Below are positions 1 to 12,415 of a DNA stretch of 49,072 bases, piece by piece (positions within the stretch are counted from its first letter, which is position 1; the number at the start of each line of letters is the position of its first letter). A program made the position numbers and the translations under genes. The DNA is from CALOBA01 sp942491465 (GTDB lineage Bacteria; Pseudomonadota; Gammaproteobacteria; Chromatiales; Chromatiaceae), in assembly GCA_942491465.1 (NCBI GenBank), contig CALOBA010000076.1:1-49072 (forward strand), in the 5' to 3' direction. The notes under the pieces are model-generated. The model saw nothing but the letters and a program-made list of their open reading frames with translations, was not told where the DNA came from and did no database searches.

Positions 1-2805
1 CACCGCGCCCCCCTGCTCGCCGAGGCGGTCGCGCTCCTTCTGCACCACCGCCGCCGGGGCCTTGTCGACGAAGCTCGGGTTGGCGAGCTTCTTTTCGATG
101 CGCTCGACATCGCCCCGCAGGCGGGCGATCTCCTTGTCGAGCCGGGCCAGCTCGGCGTCCTTGTCGATCAGGCCCGCCATCGGGATCAGCACCTTCATGT
201 CGCCCACCAGGGCGATGGCCGACTCCGGGGCGTCGCGCTCGTCGTCGATCAGCGTGATGGACTCGGTGCGGGCGAGGAAGTCCAGGTAGGGCCGGGCGAC
301 GGCGATCCATTGGCGCTCGCGCTCGCCGGCGTTGGCCACCAGCACCGGCAGGGGCTTGGAGGGCGGGATGTTCATCTCGCCCTTGATGCGGCGCACGCCG
401 AGGATGAACTGCTGCACCCACTCTATCTCGGCGCTGGCCTCCGGGTCATCCAGCGCCGGGTCGGCGGCGGGGTAGGGGGCCAGCATGATGCTCTCGCCGC
501 CGACGCCGGCCAGCGGGGCGACCTTCTGCCAGATCTCCTCGGTGATGAAGGGCATGATCGGGTGGGCCAGGCGCAGCAGGGTCTCCAGGGTCTGCACCAG
601 GGTTTGGCGGGTGCCGCGCTTGGCGGCGTCGGAGGCCGTCTCGCCGGTCAGCACCGGCTTGCACAACTCCAGGTACCAGTCGCAGAAGTTGTTCCAGGTG
701 AAGTCGTAGATGGCCCGCGCCGCGTGGTCGAAGCGGTAGCCGTCCAAGGCCTCGCGGACCGTGGCCGTGGTGGCGTTCAGGCGGCTGCGGATCCAGCGGT
801 CGGCGGCGGACAGCTCGATGGCGCCGGCTGCCGGATCGGCCCCGCAATCCTGCCCCTCGGTGTTCATCAGCACATAGCGGGACGCGTTCCAGAGCTTGTT
901 GCAGAAGTTGCGGTAGCCCTCGATGCGGCCCAGGTCGAACTTGATGTCGCGCCCGGTGGTGGCCAGCGCGGCGAAGGTGAAACGCAGGGCATCGGTGCCG
1001 AAGCCGGGGATGCCGTCGGGGAAGTCGCGGCGGGTCTGCTTGGCGATCTTCTCGGCCAGGTGCGGCTGCATCATGCCGCTGGTGCGCTTCTCCACCAGGG
1101 CATCCAGCGCGATGCCGTCGATCAGATCAATGGGGTCGAGCACGTTGCCCTTGGACTTGGACATCTTGTCGCCCTGGGCGTCGCGCACCAGGCCGTGGAT
1201 GTAGACATCGTGGAACGGCACCGCATCCATGAACTTGAGCCCCATCATGATCATCCGGGCGACCCAGAAGAAGATGATGTCGAAGCCGGTGATCAGCACC
1301 GAGGTGGGGTAGAAGGTCTTCAGCCGGTCGGTGTCTTCCGGCCAGCCCAGCGTGCTGAACGGCCATAGCGCCGAGCTGAACCAGGTGTCGAGCACGTCCG
1401 GGTCTTGGGTCAGCGGGAAGTCGGCGGCCAGGCCGTGCTGCGCGCGGACTTCCTCCTCGGAACGGCCGACGTAGACGCTGCCGTCGGCGTCGTACCAGGC
1501 CGGGATGCGGTGGCCCCACCAGATCTGGCGGCTGATGCACCAGTCCTGGATGTTGCGCATCCATTCGAAGTAGGTGTTCTTCCAGTTGTCGGGCACGAAG
1601 CGGATGCGCCCGTCCTCCACCGCCTCGATGGCGGGCTTGGCCAAGGGCGCGATGCGCACATACCACTGATCGGTCAGATAGGGCTCGATGATGGCGCCGG
1701 AGCGGTCGCCGCGGGGGATCATCAGCTTGTGCTCGCGCACGCCGGCGAGCAGGCCGGCGGCATCCAGATCGGCGACGATCTGCTTGCGCGCCGCGAGCCG
1801 GTCCATACCGATGTAGGCGGCGGGGAGCAGCGCGCCCTCGTCGGCGTCGTTGGCGCGGATGGCCGCATCCGGCGTGAAGATGTTGATCAGCCCGCCGTGG
1901 GCCTGCTCGGAGATCGCGTTCTCGTCGCGGTGGCGCAGCCAGACCTCGTGGTCGTTGAAGTCGTGGGCCGGGGTGATCTTGACGCAGCCGGTGCCGAACT
2001 CGGGGTCCGCGTGCTCGTCGGCGATGATGGGGATGCGCCGCCCGGTCAGCGGCAGGTCCACCAGCTCGCCGATCAGGTGCTTGTAGCGCTCGTCCTCCGG
2101 GTTCACGGCCACCGCGCAGTCGCCGAGCAGGGTCTCGGGGCGGGTGGTGGAGACCACCATATGCCCGGTGCCGTTGCTCAGCGGGTAGCGCATGTCCCAC
2201 ATGTGGCCGGCCTCTTCCTCCGAGAGCACCTCCAGGTCCGAGACCGCCGTGTGCAGCACCGGGTCCCAGTTCACCAGCCGCTTGCCGCGGTAGATCAGGC
2301 CCTCCTCGAACAGCCGCACAAACACCTCGCGCACCGCCGCCGACAGACCCTCGTCCATGGTGAAGCGCTCGTGCTGCCAGTCCAGCGACGAGCCCAGGCG
2401 GCGCAGCTGGCGGGTGATGTTGCCGCCGGACTCGCCCTTCCACTCCCACACCCGCTCCATGAAGGCGTCGCGGCCCAGGTCGTGGCGGGTCTTACCCTCG
2501 GCCTCCAGGCGCCGCTCCACCACCATCTGGGTGGCGATGCCGGCGTGGTCGGTGCCCGGCTGCCACAGGGTTTGGCGACCGCGCATGCGCTGGTAGCGGA
2601 TCAGCGCGTCCATGATGGTGTTGTTGAAGCCGTGCCCCATGTGCAGGCTGCCGGTGACGTTCGGCGGCGGGATCATGATGCAATAGGGTCCGGCCCCGTC
2701 GGTCTTGTCGGACGCCTCGGTCGCCGGCGCGAACCAGCCCGCCGCCTCCCAGGTTTGATACCAGTGTGCCTCGATGGCTTGGGGTTCGTAATGCTTGTCC
2801 AACAT
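1..2805 (-). CDS. valS: Valyl-tRNA synthetase, 3' end outside window
   Basis: Class I aminoacyl-tRNA synthetase that charges tRNA-Val in the cytoplasm. The minus-strand frame is open from the ATG at 2805 (MLDKHYEPQAIEAHWYQTWE) to base 1, 935 codons. The HIGH-type motif reads HMGH at 2632-2643, within PPPNVTGSLHMGHGF. KMSKS lies at 1153-1167, within GDKMSKSKGNV. The sequence at the window edge (KLANPSFVDKAPAAVVQKER) is the C-terminal coiled-coil arm typical of ValS, so only a few residues should be missing. No frameshift is seen, unlike many genes further right. It is divergent from the gene at 2937, with about 130 bp between them. Identity is near certain from motif order and both ends. Confidence 0.97.
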   Translation of the reverse strand, partial: MLDKHYEPQAIEAHWYQTWEAAGWFAPATEASDKTDGAGPYCIMIPPPNVTGSLHMGHGFNNTIMDALIRYQRMRGRQTLWQPGTDHAGIATQMVVERRLEAEGKTRHDLGRDAFMERVWEWKGESGGNITRQLRRLGSSLDWQHERFTMDEGLSAAVREVFVRLFEEGLIYRGKRLVNWDPVLHTAVSDLEVLSEEEAGHMWDMRYPLSNGTGHMVVSTTRPETLLGDCAVAVNPEDERYKHLIGELVDLPLTGRRIPIIADEHADPEFGTGCVKITPAHDFNDHEVWLRHRDENAISEQAHGGLINIFTPDAAIRANDADEGALLPAAYIGMDRLAARKQIVADLDAAGLLAGVREHKLMIPRGDRSGAIIEPYLTDQWYVRIAPLAKPAIEAVEDGRIRFVPDNWKNTYFEWMRNIQDWCISRQIWWGHRIPAWYDADGSVYVGRSEEEVRAQHGLAADFPLTQDPDVLDTWFSSALWPFSTLGWPEDTDRLKTFYPTSVLITGFDIIFFWVARMIMMGLKFMDAVPFHDVYIHGLVRDAQGDKMSKSKGNVLDPIDLIDGIALDALVEKRTSGMMQPHLAEKIAKQTRRDFPDGIPGFGTDALRFTFAALATTGRDIKFDLGRIEGYRNFCNKLWNASRYVLMNTEGQDCGADPAAGAIELSAADRWIRSRLNATTATVREALDGYRFDHAARAIYDFTWNNFCDWYLELCKPVLTGETASDAAKRGTRQTLVQTLETLLRLAHPIMPFITEEIWQKVAPLAGVGGESIMLAPYPAADPALDDPEASAEIEWVQQFILGVRRIKGEMNIPPSKPLPVLVANAGERERQWIAVARPYLDFLARTESITLIDDERDAPESAIALVGDMKVLIPMAGLIDKDAELARLDKEIARLRGDVERIEKKLANPSFVDKAPAAVVQKERDRLGEQGGAV

Positions 2806-2936
2806 GGTCTGCCGCCTAGTGTCTGAAATCGATCGCGGCAGTATACCGGAGCGGATTGTCCCGTTGCCGCCGAGCGGTCACGGGGCGCGCGGATGCGGTA
2901 TCCTCAGCCGCCAACGAGAACGATCAGGTGAGGGTC

Positions 2937-3527
2937 ATGGGGTCAGCAAGCGATTGGTTGGCGGGTGCGCGTCTCCGGCGCGTCGATTTTCATGCATGGT
3001 GGCTGCCGGCGCTGCTGCTGCTGGCCGGGCTCGGCGGGCCGGCGGCCCCGGCGGCGGCCCAAGACGGCTGCCTGAAGCAGGTCTTCAATCGCTACTGCCT
3101 CGGCGGCGACGTCACGCCGCTGATGCAGCAGCAACCGGCGGTGACGCAGAACGACGGCGAGCGCCTGGCGTTGATCTTCTACCACGGGCCGGATCGGGTC
3201 TACGTCCTCGCCTTTCGCGGGCGCATCTACAAGGTCCTGCGCCAGTACCGCACCACCACCCAGCTGCGCTTCGACGAGCTCTACGGGGTGCTGCGGGAGA
3301 AATACGGCCCCGGCGAGGACCGCAGCCGCTTCCCCGGCTATGCGACCAATCCCGGCCGCAAGCAGAGCGCCATCCGCCGCGGCGAGGGCCTGGCCAAGCA
3401 CGTCTGGGAGCCGAGCGCGGATTGGACCATCGAGCTGGCCTGGACCCGCGAGCTGGGCCTCGCCCTGGCCTATGTCGCCGTGGAGCTGGAACGGCAGCAA
3501 CAGCAGGTGCTGGAGGGGGGGTACTAG
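2937..3527 (+). CDS. Small exported protein of unknown function
   Basis: Predicted 196-residue protein. I chose the ATG at 2937 because GGTGAGG lies just upstream and because it places a signal-peptide-like stretch near the N-terminus: a basic region (ARLRR), then a hydrophobic core (WWLPALLLLAGLGG) and an Ala-rich cleavage region ending AAAQ. An in-frame ATG at 2856 would add 27 residues of low-quality sequence. The mature part has two Cys close together (GCLKQVFNRYCLGG), and its C-terminal half is hydrophilic. The protein is probably periplasmic. I do not recognise a family. The TPR gene begins 9 bases after its stop, so the two are probably co-transcribed. Confidence 0.75.
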   Translation: MGSASDWLAGARLRRVDFHAWWLPALLLLAGLGGPAAPAAAQDGCLKQVFNRYCLGGDVTPLMQQQPAVTQNDGERLALIFYHGPDRVYVLAFRGRIYKVLRQYRTTTQLRFDELYGVLREKYGPGEDRSRFPGYATNPGRKQSAIRRGEGLAKHVWEPSADWTIELAWTRELGLALAYVAVELERQQQQVLEGGY

Positions 3528-3535
3528 TCAAGGTG

Positions 3536-5218
3536 ATGTTCAGCAATCCACCTCGCCACAACGCCGTCGCCGTATTCGCCATCTGCACGCTGCTGACCAT
3601 CGGTCCGCTGTACGCAGACCCGGTCTCCGACCTGCCCCAAGGCTGGCAAGGCCGGCTGGTGGCGATCCCCGAGGCCGACCTGAGCGGCGCCGAGCCGCTG
3701 ATGCAGCAGGCCGTCGGCAGCGCCCGCGACGAGATCGCCGGGCTGCTCGCGGCGGATGAGTCCGACGCGACCGCACTGGGCGCCGCCTACGGGCGCTTAG
3801 GCGCATTGCTGCTGCTGTTGGAGGTGGAGGCCCCCGCCGACGCCAGCCTGCGCAACGCCATGGCGCTGGACCCGGCGCAGCTGCGCTGGCCCTACTACGC
3901 CGGCTATCTGGCCATGCTCGCCGGCAACCTGGACCAGGCCGTGGACTACCTGGAGCAGGCGCGGGCCATCGATGCGGACTACGCCCCGCTCTACGTGCGC
4001 CTGGGCAAGGTCCAGTTCGAGCGCAGCGCCCTGGCCGAGGCCCGCGCCGCCTTCGAGCAGGTCATCGGCGACGACACCGGCCTGGCCGCGGCGGCGCACT
4101 ACTATCTCGGCCAGATCGCCAACCTGGAGCGCCGCTTCGACGACGCGGCAGCGCACCTGGAGACGGCCCTGGCCATCAATCCGGAGGCCACCGAGGTCCA
4201 CTACCCGCTGGCCCAGGCCTACCGCTCCCTGGGCCGCGACGACGAGGCCAAGCAGCACCTGGCCCAATTCAAGCTGCGCGCCCCGGATGTCCCCGACCCC
4301 TTGGTCGCCGAGCTGGAGTCCGCCACCAAGCGCTCGCTGCCCGCCTTTCAGCGCGCCATCCACGCCGTGCGCGGGGGCGACTACACCGAGGCCGTCGCCC
4401 GCTTCCAAGCGGGGCTGGCCGTCGACCCCGACAACGCCGCCGCCCGCGTCAGCTACGCCCGCGCCCTGTTCCTGAACGGCCAGCGCCAGCAGGCCGGCAG
4501 CGAACTCGACCGCGCCCTGGCCCTGGCGCCGGACCTGGTGCTGGGCCACTTCCTGCGCGCCACCCTGCTCCAGGCCACCCAGCCCGAGGCCGCCGCCGAG
4601 GCCTATGCCCGCGCGCTGGCGCTTGAGCCCGACCACGCCGGCGCCCTGTTCTATCTGGCCGGCCTGCAATTCGCCGCCGGCGACTGGGACGGCGCCGCCG
4701 ACGGCTATCGCCGCGCCCTGGCCGCCGAGCCCAAGCTGACCCCGGCTCGGGTCCTCGGGCCGGTCGCCGCGCTGCGCGCCGGCGCCCCCGAGGCCGAGGT
4801 GCTCACCCGCCTCACGACCCTGGCCGAGGCCCACCCGAACGACTCGACCTTGCGCTACGCCCTGGCCCGACTGCTCGCCGCCGCCGCCGACCCGGCGCTG
4901 CGCGACCCCGAGCAGGCCATGACCCTGGCCGCCGAGCTGATGATCCAGGCGCCGATGCCGCCCCACGAGCGGGCCGTGATCCTCGCCCGGGCCGCCCGCG
5001 GCGACCGTGCCCAGGCCGCCGCCGCCCAGCGCCGGCTGATCGAGACCATCGGTTGGATGGCGCCGCCGGCGGACCTTGCCGCCATGCAGGCGGAGCTTGC
5101 GGCCTACGAGCAGGCTGAGCTGCCCCCCGCCTGGCCCGAAGGCGATGCGCTGCTCTCGCCGCCACCGCTGCGGCCCGACGGACCCTGGCGGGACTATCCG
5201 GCGGCGCGGCCCTACTGA
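3536..5218 (+). CDS. Exported tetratricopeptide-repeat protein
   Basis: Predicted 560-residue protein. The ATG at 3536 gives a short basic N-terminus and a hydrophobic signal segment (AVAVFAICTLLTIGPLYADP, residues about 9-28). The open frame continues upstream, but there it overlaps the preceding gene out of frame, so I cut it here. The body contains repeated TPR-like helical pairs: PYYAGYLAMLAGNLDQAVDY, YLGQIANLERRFDDAAAHLE, ALFYLAGLQFAAGDWDGAAD. It ends in a proline-rich tail (SPPPLRPDGPWRDYPAARPY). TPR proteins of this kind are periplasmic or outer-membrane-associated adaptors; the partner cannot be told. The C-terminus lacks the ASPIC/UnbV module often coupled to exported TPRs. It directly follows the exported protein at 2937 in the same direction. 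Confidence 0.85.
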   Translation: MFSNPPRHNAVAVFAICTLLTIGPLYADPVSDLPQGWQGRLVAIPEADLSGAEPLMQQAVGSARDEIAGLLAADESDATALGAAYGRLGALLLLLEVEAPADASLRNAMALDPAQLRWPYYAGYLAMLAGNLDQAVDYLEQARAIDADYAPLYVRLGKVQFERSALAEARAAFEQVIGDDTGLAAAAHYYLGQIANLERRFDDAAAHLETALAINPEATEVHYPLAQAYRSLGRDDEAKQHLAQFKLRAPDVPDPLVAELESATKRSLPAFQRAIHAVRGGDYTEAVARFQAGLAVDPDNAAARVSYARALFLNGQRQQAGSELDRALALAPDLVLGHFLRATLLQATQPEAAAEAYARALALEPDHAGALFYLAGLQFAAGDWDGAADGYRRALAAEPKLTPARVLGPVAALRAGAPEAEVLTRLTTLAEAHPNDSTLRYALARLLAAAADPALRDPEQAMTLAAELMIQAPMPPHERAVILARAARGDRAQAAAAQRRLIETIGWMAPPADLAAMQAELAAYEQAELPPAWPEGDALLSPPPLRPDGPWRDYPAARPY

Positions 5219-5322
5219 GCCGGATACCGCTGCGCGGGGAGCGAGGAACATCGCCGGCTGGAAAGCGTTGTCCGCCTCGTGGTCGTGAGCGTTATCGTCG
5301 CGCGTGGACTCGATTTCGATCA

Positions 5323-5352
5323 CGACAACGACAACGACAACGACAACGACCA
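5323..5352. repeat. CGACAA hexanucleotide microsatellite
   Basis: About five tandem copies of CGACAA lie in the 400-bp gap between the TPR gene and the SPFH gene. It is non-coding. It is a shorter relative in kind (6-bp unit, GACA-type) of the long coding microsatellite at 10965-11157. Confidence 0.85.
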
Positions 5353-5361
5353 GCGTTCGGT

Positions 5362-5428
5362 TGTGGGAGCGATTTGCAATCGCGACCCGCCGCGACGGGG
5401 ATCATCGCGACTGCAAGTCGCTCCCACA
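5362..5428. repeat. REP-like palindrome
   Basis: Inverted repeat with 24-base arms at 5362-5385 and 5405-5428 (core TGTGGGAGCGA), differing at two positions, separated by 19 bases. It is a typical dispersed intergenic palindrome and could act as a transcription terminator for the TPR gene, although no T-run follows. The rest of the 5219-5618 gap shows no gene. Confidence 0.85.
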
Positions 5429-5618
5429 GCGCCGTGGAGCATGCCGACGGTAGCGGAATCTTCTCGCTGGCGGTTTAGCTCCAACGCCCCGCTGGTTTGC
5501 ACAATCTCCGCCGATGGCCTACAACTGCATCCTCTGCCGCCGCCGGCACCGAGCATCGACTTCGCGCGCGCAGCCAAGCCAACCGCCGCTTGCGGCACCA
5601 ACCAAACACAGGTGAGAC

Positions 5619-6674
5619 ATGGGCTTCTGGGACAAGATCAAAGGCGAATTCATCGACGTCATCGAGTGGGTCGACGACAGTCCCGACACGCTCGTCTATC
5701 GCTTTCCGACGCACAATCGCGAGATCCAGATGGGCTCGTCGCTGATCGTGCGCGAGAGCCAGCGGGCGATGTTCGTCTACCAGGGCGAGAGCACCGACCT
5801 GTTCGGCCCCGGCCACTACAAGCTCCAGACCGACAACATGCCGGTCATGACCACGCTGCGGCACTGGACCCACGGCTTCAACAGCCCGTTCAAGTCCGAG
5901 GTCTACTACTTCAACACCCGCCAGTTCACCGATCTGCGTTGGGGCACCCCGCGCCCGGTCACCGTGCGCGACACCGACTTCGGCGTCGCCAGGCTGCGCG
6001 CCTTCGGCATCTACAGCATGCGCATCGCCGACCCCATGCGCTTCTTCACCGAGGTCAGCGCCACCAAGGAGCGTGCCGTCGTCGGCGACATCGAAGACCA
6101 GCTGCGCCAGACCGTCATCACCCGCATCAGCGACCTGTTCGGCGAGGCCCAGCACCCGTTCCTGGACTACGCGGCCAACCTCAATGAGTTCTCGGCGGCC
6201 ATGGAAGAGGCCCTGAAGCCCGACTTCGCCAAGTTCGGCCTCGGCCTGGAATCCTTCTTCATCCAAAACGTCTCGCTGCCGCCGGAGGTGGAAAAGGCGC
6301 TGGATGCGCGCGCCCGCATGGCCGCCATCGGCGACCTCGACGCCTACACCAAGCTGCAGACCGCCGACGCCATCCCCGACGCCGCCAAGCAGGAGGGCGG
6401 GCTGGCCGGCGCCGGCATGGGCGCCGGCCTCGGCATGGCCATGGGCCAGGCCATGGGCAACGCCCTCGGCGGCCAGCAGGGCGGCTTCGGCCAGCCGCAG
6501 CAGGGCGGCTTCGGACAGCAAGGCAACTTCGGCCAACCGCAACAGCAGCCGCAACAACCGCCGGCCCAGCCCGAGGCCCCGAAGATCATGGTCCGCTGCC
6601 TGAAATGCGGCCAGCTCTCCGAGGAGACCGCCAAGTTCTGCGCCGGCTGCGGCAACCAACTGCGCAACGACTGA
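5619..6674 (+). CDS. SPFH-domain protein with C-terminal zinc ribbon
   Basis: 351 residues. The N-terminal about 250 residues match the SPFH/YdjI-type (virion-core-protein-like) family: MGFWDKIKGEFIDVIEWVDD at the start, then QMGSSLIVRESQRAMFVYQG and later FGLGLESFFIQNVSLPPEV. There is no transmembrane helix at the N-terminus. A Gly/Met-rich, then Gln/Gly/Phe-rich low-complexity linker (GGFGQPQQ repeats, about 270-320) precedes a double CxxC zinc ribbon (CLKCGQ ... CAGCGNQ). GGTGAGA before ATG 5619 supports this start. Family members form membrane-associated oligomers and often sit with stress-response or envelope genes; the exact role is unknown. It ends 34 bases before the broken ATPase gene. 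Confidence 0.9.
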   Translation: MGFWDKIKGEFIDVIEWVDDSPDTLVYRFPTHNREIQMGSSLIVRESQRAMFVYQGESTDLFGPGHYKLQTDNMPVMTTLRHWTHGFNSPFKSEVYYFNTRQFTDLRWGTPRPVTVRDTDFGVARLRAFGIYSMRIADPMRFFTEVSATKERAVVGDIEDQLRQTVITRISDLFGEAQHPFLDYAANLNEFSAAMEEALKPDFAKFGLGLESFFIQNVSLPPEVEKALDARARMAAIGDLDAYTKLQTADAIPDAAKQEGGLAGAGMGAGLGMAMGQAMGNALGGQQGGFGQPQQGGFGQQGNFGQPQQQPQQPPAQPEAPKIMVRCLKCGQLSEETAKFCAGCGNQLRND

Positions 6675-6707
6675 GGCCCGCGCCGTCGGAACCTCCGCCC
6701 CCACGGC

Positions 6708-6914
6708 ATGACGCGCACGGGCCGCATGAATCTCCCCCGCGCCCTCTCGCCGACGCTCGGGCGGGCCATCGACGCCTTTCCGGCGGTGCTGGTCACCGGT
6801 CCGCGCCAAAGCGGCAAGACCACCTTTCTGCGCCACGAGCTCGGTGCCGAGTATCGCTATGTCAGCTTCGACGACCCGCTGGAGCGGGACTTTGCGCGCA
6901 CCGATCCGAAGTAA
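6708..6914 (+). pseudogene. N-terminal fragment of AAA_14/DUF4143 ATPase
   Basis: 68 codons only. The residues read like the start of an AAA_14 + DUF4143 ATPase (normally about 380-420 residues): a Walker A, VLVTGPRQSGKTTFL, and then YRYVSFDDPLERDFARTDP, a segment characteristic of these proteins. The frame stops at 6914 and no further homologous sequence is seen. 68 bases later the 74-bp tandem array begins. I infer that the rest of the gene was lost when the array, or the event that brought it, arrived. It cannot be a functional ATPase because Walker B, the sensors and the DUF4143 domain are missing. Confidence 0.8.
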
Positions 6915-6982
6915 CTTCTCATTCATCCAGGGCAACTGCGCAAGACGCATCAAGGAGCGCACCGACGGATCCGCCAATCCCC

Positions 6983-7993
6983 GGAGCGGGGGCGTCCCGC
7001 CCCCAAACCCCCGCAGGCTACCGCCGCAGCCAATCAGCGGCAAACCGCCGCTCCCCGGAGCGGGGGCGTCCCGCCCCCGAGCCCCCGCAGGCTGCCGCCG
7101 CGGCCAATCAGCGGCAAACCGCCGCTCCCTGGAGCGGGGGCGTCCCGCCCCCGACCCGCCGCAGGCTGCCGCCGCGGCCAATCAGCGGCGAGACGCCGCT
7201 CCCTGGAGCGGGGGCGTCCCGCCCCCGACCCGCCGCAGGCTGCCGCCGCGGCCAATCAGCGGCGAGACGCCGCTGCTCCCCGGAGCGGGGGCGTCCCGCC
7301 CCCGACCCGCCGCAGGCTGCCGCCGCAGCCAATCAGCGGCGAGACGCCGCTGCTCGGAGCGGGGGCGTCCCGCCCCCGACCCGCCGCAGGCTGCCGCCGC
7401 GGCCAATCAGCGGCGAGACGCCGCTGCTCCCAGTCCCCTGGAGCGGGGGCGTCCCGCCCCCGACCCGCCGCAGGCTGCCGCCGCGGCCAATCAGCGGCGA
7501 GACGCTGCTCCCTGGAGCGGGGGCGTCCGGGGGCGTCCCGCCCCCGACCCGCCGCAGGGCTGCCGCCGCGGCCAATCAGCGGCGAGACGCCGCTCCCGGA
7601 GCGGGGGCGTCCCGCCCCCGACCCGCCGCAGGCTGCCGCCGCGGCCAATCAGCGGCGAGACGCCGCTCCCCGGAGCGGGGGCGTCCCGCCCCCGACCCGC
7701 CGCAGGCTGCCGCCGCGGCCAATCAGCGGCGAGACGCCGCTCCCTGGAGCGGGGGCGTCCCGCCCCCGACCCGCCGCAGGCTGCCGCCGCGGCCAATCAG
7801 CGGCGAGACGCCGCTCCCTGGAGCGGGGGCGTCCCGCCCCCGACCCGCCGCAGGCTGCCGCCGCGGCCAATCAGCGGCGAGACGCCGCTGCTCCCAGTCC
7901 CCTGGAGCGGGGGCGTCCCGCCCCCGAGCCCGCCGCAGGCTGCCGCCGCGGCCAATCAGCGGCGAGACGCCGCTGCTCCCAGTCCCCGGAGCG
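6983..7993. repeat. 13-copy 74-bp tandem array, two hairpins per unit
   Basis: Units start at 6983, 7057, 7131, 7205, 7282, 7356, 7440, 7514, 7598, 7672, 7746, 7820 and 7904, with a partial one at 7988. Most periods are 74 bp. Four of the 13 are 84 bp and one is 77 bp. Three of the four 84-bp periods carry the same insert (CTCCCAGTCC type); the fourth has GGGGGCGTCC duplicated. Every unit holds two perfect stem-loops of the same geometry, 7-bp arms and 3-base loop: GGGGGCGTCCCGCCCCC and AGCGGCGAGACGCCGCT, joined by a conserved CCGCAGGCTGCCGCCGCGGCCAATC-type spacer region. Early units diverge slightly (GGCAAACCGCC for the second stem) and inner units are nearly identical, which suggests recent expansion. 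Units are contiguous without variable spacers, so this is not CRISPR. The frames through it are open only because the DNA is GC-rich. Confidence 0.95.
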
Positions 7994-8027
7994 TGAGCGC
8001 GCGCAGAGATAGGGACGCCGTCCAGGA

Positions 8028-11388
<3,361 letters not shown>

Positions 11389-11471
11389 CGGGCGTCCTCG
11401 TCGCCGTTGGGGGGCGGGTCGACAGGGCAGGGATCGGGGCCTTGGGCGCTGTCGCGGGCCGGGCGCGCTGC

Positions 11472-11524
11472 GCTCCGGGGATGGCCGTGCAGCTGCCCGG
11501 CGCGGTCACGACGTTGCTTGCGGG
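11472..11524. repeat. Direct repeat, copy 1 of 2
   Basis: About 53 bp beginning GCTCCGGGGATGGCCGTGCA and containing GCGGTCACGACGTTGCTTGC. It is repeated in the same orientation at 11713-11764 with a one-base length difference and a few substitutions. Confidence 0.85.
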
Positions 11525-11576
11525 GCTGAGCCCTATCGGCCTGGAGGCCGACGCCACCGGGGGCGCCGGTTCTCCT

Positions 11577-11607
11577 GGTTCCCACGCTCCGGAGATGGGC
11601 AAGTATG
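11577..11607. repeat. Dispersed repeat related to foldback arm at 35692
   Basis: Contains CCCACGCTCCGGAGATGGGC and then AAGTATG. It closely resembles the left arm of the foldback element at 35692-35723 (CCCACGCTCCAGAGATTGGG then CAAGTATTC). This shows that the arm belongs to a dispersed family. Confidence 0.7.
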
Positions 11608-11712
11608 GGCGCGAGCACCGCGAAGAATCTCACCGTGGAGGACACGTAGGTCGGTGGAGAAGACTGTGAATTCCAGGGTTTCGCTGACCGTGCCATAAAA
11701 TCATCCTACGAG

Positions 11713-11764
11713 GCTCCGGGGATGGCCGTGCAGCTGCGAGCGCGGTCACGACGTTGCTTGCGGG
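11713..11764. repeat. Direct repeat, copy 2 of 2
   Basis: Second copy of the sequence at 11472-11524. It shares GCTCCGGGGATGGCCGTGCA and GCGGTCACGACGTTGCTTGC. About 190 bp separate the two copies. Confidence 0.85.
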
Positions 11765-11892
11765 TTGAGAACCGTGGCGCGACGCTCCGGCGTCGCGTCT
11801 CGGGCCGCTTGGAGCGGCCGGATGGCTCCGAAATTCCCACCGCTGGAGCGTGGGAACGATCAGGATGTTGAGGTCGCACCCCCATCGGTCGG

Positions 11893-11969
11893 ATGGGTAG
11901 CGCGCAGCGAAACCCATCCGGGGCAGCATCAAGGCCGCGGAGGGATGGGTTTCGCTGCGCTCTGCCCAT
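11893..11969. repeat. Palindromic intergenic repeat
   Basis: 27-base arms at 11893-11919 and 11943-11969 (core GCGCAGCGAAACCCATCC), with two or three mismatches and a 23-base loop. It is a typical GGGTTTCGCTGCGCTC-type intergenic palindrome. No T-tract is present. Confidence 0.85.
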
Positions 11970-12415
11970 GCTACGGTCGAAGCGCTGAGGTTCCGTCGCA
12001 GCCGGAGACGGATCGGCTGGAGACCATCGGTGGATCATACGGCGTCCACCTCGCCGCCGGGCTCGGCGTCGGCGTCCCTGAACGCCTTCCCAGACGGCCA
12101 AAGGGCTTGGCGGGCGTTCGGCGGGCCATCTTCTCGTAGCGGTTGTCCAAGCCCTCCTGTTGGTCGCCTCACCGCCGGCATTCGAGACGTTGGGAGATGG
12201 CATCGGCAAGGCCGAGTCCGCCGGGGATCAGCTCCGGCGACCAGCCGTTGCTGAACGTCGCAGAATTGTCGGCCATCGCGCAGCAGCAGGCCGCGCAGGC
12301 GAAGGTCCATCAGGCCAGATGGTCGTTGTCCGGCCGATCGCCGGCGGCGGCACTGGATCAGCAGCCGGCGTTCGGTGCTTGCCGTCGCGATAGTTCCAGA
12401 GGCTTCGAGGAATGC

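Larger units (their letters stand above)
11389..12415. other. Gene-poor 1-kb gap with dispersed repeats
   Basis: No coding region that I can support lies here. It holds a 53-bp direct repeat pair (11472-11524 and 11713-11764), a copy of the foldback-arm sequence also seen at 35692 (11577-11607), and a 27-base-arm palindrome (11893-11969). Around 12140-12290 on the minus strand there is a short protein-like stretch (ATFSNGWSPELIPGGLGLAD) that ends quickly. It may be a gene remnant, but I cannot name it. Confidence 0.6.

Noticed and set aside
6983..7993. CRISPR array
   Set aside because: The 74-bp units are contiguous and nearly identical, with no unique spacers, and no cas genes are present.
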